Assembly: GCF_016086655.4 (NCBI RefSeq)
Contig: NC_052136.2
Span: 48,042,492-48,106,491 of the forward strand
DNA from: Lepeophtheirus salmonis
Lineage: Eukaryota; Arthropoda; Copepoda; Siphonostomatoida; Caligidae
Length of the DNA stretch: 64,000 nt
Direction: 5' to 3'
Shown: positions 59,915 through 64,000 of the stretch, piece after piece
Numbering within the stretch: position 1 is the first letter of the stretch
Layout: each line of letters begins with the position of its first letter
The notes under the pieces: generated by a model
The model's input: only the letters and a program-made list of their open reading frames with translations
Database searches by the model: none
What the model was told of the DNA's origin: nothing
Made by a program: the position numbers and the translations under genes

Positions 59915-62848
59915 TTATTCTTTAAATATTTGGTAAACTTTTTTTTGTTGACCTATTGAATAGAATTACTTCTAGATGAAAATATATCAAGTCACCAATA
60001 TTGAATTATTAGTTGAATCTTAAGCCTTGCATCACTTTTGAAGGACGATTTATAAGTTAGTTGATACAAGTCCAAACTTTTTATTGAAGTATTATTTTAC
60101 ACAAAATAATAGATGACAAAATTATTTACATAATTCTATGATGGTCGGAATATCATACATTTGTTGAGTTGACATGGAATTAACCAATTCACTCGTGGCT
60201 CACATGACAATTGGTACAAGGTATGTACATTTATTATCATTCCGATTTGTTTTAATACAGGAAAATATCAATATCAATATCTTCTCTCGAATACATTATA
60301 TTATATTATTGTAAGTAAAAACAAAACAATAATTCATTCATACTAATTATCAAAATAAGATTTAGGGATTTTAAAACACTAAGGATACTTAGGGTGGCTT
60401 TAAGTGTGATTGTCTATTCGATTAACTTTTTATTATGTGTGTTGTAGAAGTTGTTTCACCAAGTGTATCTCTTTTTCTCTCTATCTGTCTCAAAAAATTA
60501 TCTTTGACCTCATTTGGCAACTGTAATATGTGTATACCCTTATTTTCTATCAATCTCATAAAATTAAAAAAAAAAAAAAATCCCAAATTTCACAACTTTT
60601 TTGCGTCATATTGGACTTGTTTGAGGGTAAAGGGAGCACCATCTTGTTTAAGAGTCTAAGTATTTTTTCTTAAATGATAGTTGTACTATGGCTTTTCAAG
60701 GATGGTGATTATGTTAGCAACGATGTTTATTTTGAAGCCTGATAGCACAAAAATATCGACTGTTTGAAATGACTGGCTAATGATACCCTATACAATTACT
60801 GCCTCTGATTTATTAATATTTCCTTTAAACAAAATTGATCTAATTTTGATCAAAATTGCATCATTTTGTTACTTTAATAGAACCTACAAAAAAAAACTAT
60901 ACCATCAATAAAAAATTATATTGGGAGGCGTGTCAGAATTTAAAAAAATTAAGAGATTTAGTGCTTATGTTGATTCTCTTTTTCTTTTCTTTTTTGTAAA
61001 TGAATGATTACCATAAATCTTTAAAATAAACATTGTTAACATTTGATAAATTATTTATTACAAAAATTTTTACAATGATATCTTTGAAATTCTAGGAGTC
61101 GTATAAAATTAATTTTAGATATAATTTTTTCCAATATTTAGGGTCAACCCTGTGGTATCAGTATTATTTATTGGATAAACTTACTCTTACAACCTTTATC
61201 AACTTTTTATCTTGGCAAGATAACATACATACTTGGAAGTATTCATATATAAAATTATATAGAAAAAATATTAAAAAACATTTTTATATTTGTTGAAACT
61301 GACCACTTCGTATTAAGCGTTAACAATAAATTTTTCTTGTATAAGTGAGTTTTGAATTTTGATTAATGCAAAGCAGCATAATTAATTATTCATATTTTAT
61401 AATGTACAGCAAAAATAATAAAAAACTGACTGTGTTAGTAACAAAATGTTTCACCTCCAATAAATTACTTCTACTATAAAAAAAATATTTTTTATCCAAT
61501 ATCACTAAAAACATTCACAAAATATATTGATTTTTTCACACAATCATCTGTATTACATAAATACATTATAAACTTAAAGATATATTTTTATTCAAACTTA
61601 TTAAATCCGATGAAAAAGTTATGTTAAAACTCTTATCAAATATTACAAACAATTAAGTAAATTAAATATTGAACCAAAAATATTATTAGATAGATACAGC
61701 AATTTTGTTGACTTGTGCAAAAACAGTCCCATGTACTAAATATATTTATCCAGCCCGTTCTCGGTTAGAATGAATATTTTTCAATGTCTATTAATGTTTA
61801 AGTTTATTAACTGTTATACGAAAGTTTCAAGACAAACTTTGCTCCAAAAAACTTAATTAAATATACTCATAATAAAACAATACAAATGTTGTTTAAAAAT
61901 GGGAAATACATGACATTTTTTAAAATAAAAATTCTATTTTTGTATTTTATATATATATAAAAAAGACTGATAAACTATTTTACTTTTGCATTTAAATTTA
62001 ATATTACTGTTCATGATTTATAAATAGATTTAAAAAAAGTTATGTGTCTCAATACTTGAAGGTATGTATAGATTCACTAATTCCAATTTTAGCGGAAAAC
62101 ATTTAGAAAAATGTACAAATTACATCTAAAGTGTCCAATTCCACCTCCATTTCTGTTAAGGGTCCATGTAAAACGTCTAAACTTCAGAAGGTATCATTTT
62201 CGCTAATAATAAATTAAAAAACCTGAGTTTTCTCTAATTATCTGGTTCAGCCCATAATTAAACTAATAATAGATTAAATATTGTATTTTATGCACAATCA
62301 TAGTTTGGTATTATTTTTAATCTTGTCATAATTGAAATTCGAACTATTTTTGTAACAAAATTGGGAAATTTGATTGATGATCTCGTCGTCAAAGAAAAAA
62401 ATAATTATGGTACAATTTTTACGTTCAAATTAAATATGTTCTTAAGATTTAAAAAATGAAATGAAAAAAAAAAAAAAAATTGACAGATAAATCTCTTTTG
62501 TTCGTCATTGATGTTAAAATGTATAATTACATACTGAAATATAAAATAACTGCTTAACTTATGTTTAACAAATACATATGTAAGTAATACCCATTTCTGG
62601 AGACTTTGCTTAGTTTTAGGTCTCAAAGTTGCATTCTCCATGCGTGGAATTCTTCAATTTGAGTATCCAAGCAACTAAATACAAATCAGTTAATTCATCA
62701 TTATGTGATCAATCCTAGCCATAAAAAGTTTCATTTAAAAAATTACAATTGAAACTAGTACGCAAACCAATGCTAAGAGTGTGAAATTGATTAGATTGGG
62801 ATAAAGTGATAAATAAATTTTAATACCTGTTGTTAATAGAATTGTAGA
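59915..62848. other. AT-rich stretch, nothing recognised
   Basis: The open frames at 60435-60659 (interrupted by a poly-Lys run) and 62405-62641 have no family resemblance. Several A14-15 tracts occur (60569, 62465). Confidence 0.4.
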
Positions 62849-62857
62849 AGTTATATC

Positions 62858-63111
62858 CAAGGTTGTGCCAGGTTCAGGTTCAGCGGTCATATCAGTCCCG
62901 GTCTTGGCAAAGTCAGAAAATTGACTTATTGAATGAAGCTAATTTATTTTTTATAATATATATTCTATATAGGGGGAAAAACCCTAAAACCAAGACCAAT
63001 AAACAATATATAGTGATCTCGGTTGGAATTTGCCAGTTCCGGTTGTAGCGGCTCAAGAAACGGATCTGCTTGAACTGCTAGAACCGCAAGACCGCTAAAT
63101 GCATAACCTTG
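62858..63111. mobile_element. hAT-type MITE, 254 bp
   Basis: Terminal inverted repeats CAAGGTTGTGC (62858-62868) and GCATAACCTTG (63101-63111) match at 10 of 11 positions. They are flanked by eight-base direct repeats GTTATATC (62850-62857) and GTTCTATC (63112-63119), 7 of 8 identical. The C-A-A/G-G-G-type terminus and eight-base duplication are hallmarks of hAT transposons. The interior is GC-richer than the surroundings, with repeated GGTTC/GCGGT words (GAACTGCTAGAACCGCAAGA) and no coding capacity. Confidence 0.75.
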
Positions 63112-63119
63112 GTTCTATC

Positions 63120-64000
63120 AGTAAATTATTTGTCTGTTCTTTGCGCATTGCGTAATTGTTTTAACTAAATTAGGTGTTATATATTTAGTTCAATATATAT
63201 TACATGCTTTTCAATGAAAGAGTCTATAAAATATGAAATATATATAGATATTATATTAAATAAAAATTTCTAGTTTTAATTGTTACAATACACTACTATT
63301 ATTATTCTATTATTGATTCAGTAATTATTTTAATGAAACTTAAATTACTTACATCATTCATAAGCTAAGTAGATATAAAACTGTAACATGCCACAAATAG
63401 AATTTTATATTAACTCTACTCTACTTCTTCAATAATTTTTGGAAAGTTAGGAGTGGGGAGCGATTATTTATATTAATAACACAAAAACATATACTAACAA
63501 TGAAGATATTGATTATATTCAATATTGTAAGAGTCTATTTGTAAGGCTATATTTGTAATTAATCAATAGAATCCATCATGAGACAAGTTGTCACAAAGAT
63601 AAGAAATATATTATCAAACAAAATATCTACTGATTTGTTCGTACATGTGGAAAATATACGTCTTTCGTCAATCGGAAATAGGATTAGTTTCTCTAAATGT
63701 GAATCACATGTATACCTAATTATGAACATTAATACACATAATGAATAATAAAATAAGAATTTGTCAATGTTTACATAATCCAAGCTCATCTAAATACTTT
63801 ATTATTCAGATTTATGTATAACATAAACAGAACAAATCTATTCCAAGTAAAGATGCTAATTAATTTACCGCAGCGTATAAGTATGAATTTTTCACTTGTT
63901 ATGCTAATCATAAGATCTAGTTTCTGTTTATCTATCGTCCAATCCACTGTAAAAAATATTGTATCAAAAGTAAGTGTACAAATTATTAAGTGGGACGCCG
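63120..64000. other. AT-rich stretch to the end of the window
   Basis: The minus-strand frame at 63559-63789 has no recognised similarity. No splice-bounded exon was identified. Confidence 0.4.

Noticed and set aside
1..64000. CRISPR arrays, bacterial operons, ribosomal or transfer RNA genes
   Set aside because: None was seen: no regularly spaced short repeats, no Shine-Dalgarno context, and no rRNA or tRNA signature. The only tRNA-like string is the gypsy primer-binding site.

Overview
This is a eukaryotic, intron-bearing, very AT-rich window (long A/T homopolymers, no operons, no bacterial signals). It is dominated by decayed transposable elements. The mixture of many mariner transposase relics, a Ty3/gypsy element primed by tRNA-Trp, Jockey-like and L1/Tx1-like LINEs and a Penelope-like fragment suggests an invertebrate, most likely an arthropod. 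A parasitic copepod such as a sea louse is my best guess, from the style of the mariner families rather than from any diagnostic gene.

Layout, left to right. At 0.5-3.3 kb two ~380 bp inverted arms enclose a decayed mariner transposase. At 4.1-7.6 kb lies a degenerate Ty3/gypsy element on the minus strand with terminal repeats, primer-binding site, gag, protease, RT, RNase H and a truncated integrase. From 7.6 to 22.9 kb there is mostly featureless AT-rich DNA with two mariner relics (11.5 and 20.3 kb) and a few unclassified coding-like patches. At 23.0-25.3 kb is a plus-strand Jockey/R1-type LINE relic. At 28.0-28.3 kb is a degenerate ~105 bp tandem repeat. At 29.44-29.67 kb is the one convincing host exon: the end of the kinase-homology domain of a receptor guanylate cyclase, minus strand. 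At 30.3 and 32.0 kb are two copies of a SINE-like repeat. At 34.0-34.5 kb is a mariner relic. At 37.7-38.7 kb is a 1 kb element with 205 bp almost identical inverted arms. At 41.1-44.3 kb is a probable DNA transposon carrying a broken gene of an uncharacterised multicopy protein family. At 46.1-47.1 kb is a long mariner relic. At 51.5-52.9 kb is an L1/Tx1-like LINE relic, next to another mariner at 53.0-53.2 kb. At 56.5-57.2 and 58.6-58.9 kb are two more mariners, with a possible host exon between them at 57.65 kb. At 59.4-59.9 kb is a Penelope-like RT fragment. At 62.86-63.11 kb is a hAT-type MITE with an 8 bp target duplication.

No autonomous element is intact: every recognisable transposase or polymerase is split by stops and frameshifts. 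The window is best read as introns and intergenic DNA of one or two host genes (the guanylate cyclase on the minus strand, perhaps another gene on the plus strand near 57.7 kb), repeatedly invaded by transposons. The least described object is the 41.1-44.3 kb transposon candidate, where short CG-rich terminal inverted repeats bracket a gene of a family that I recognise by conserved motifs but that has no established function.
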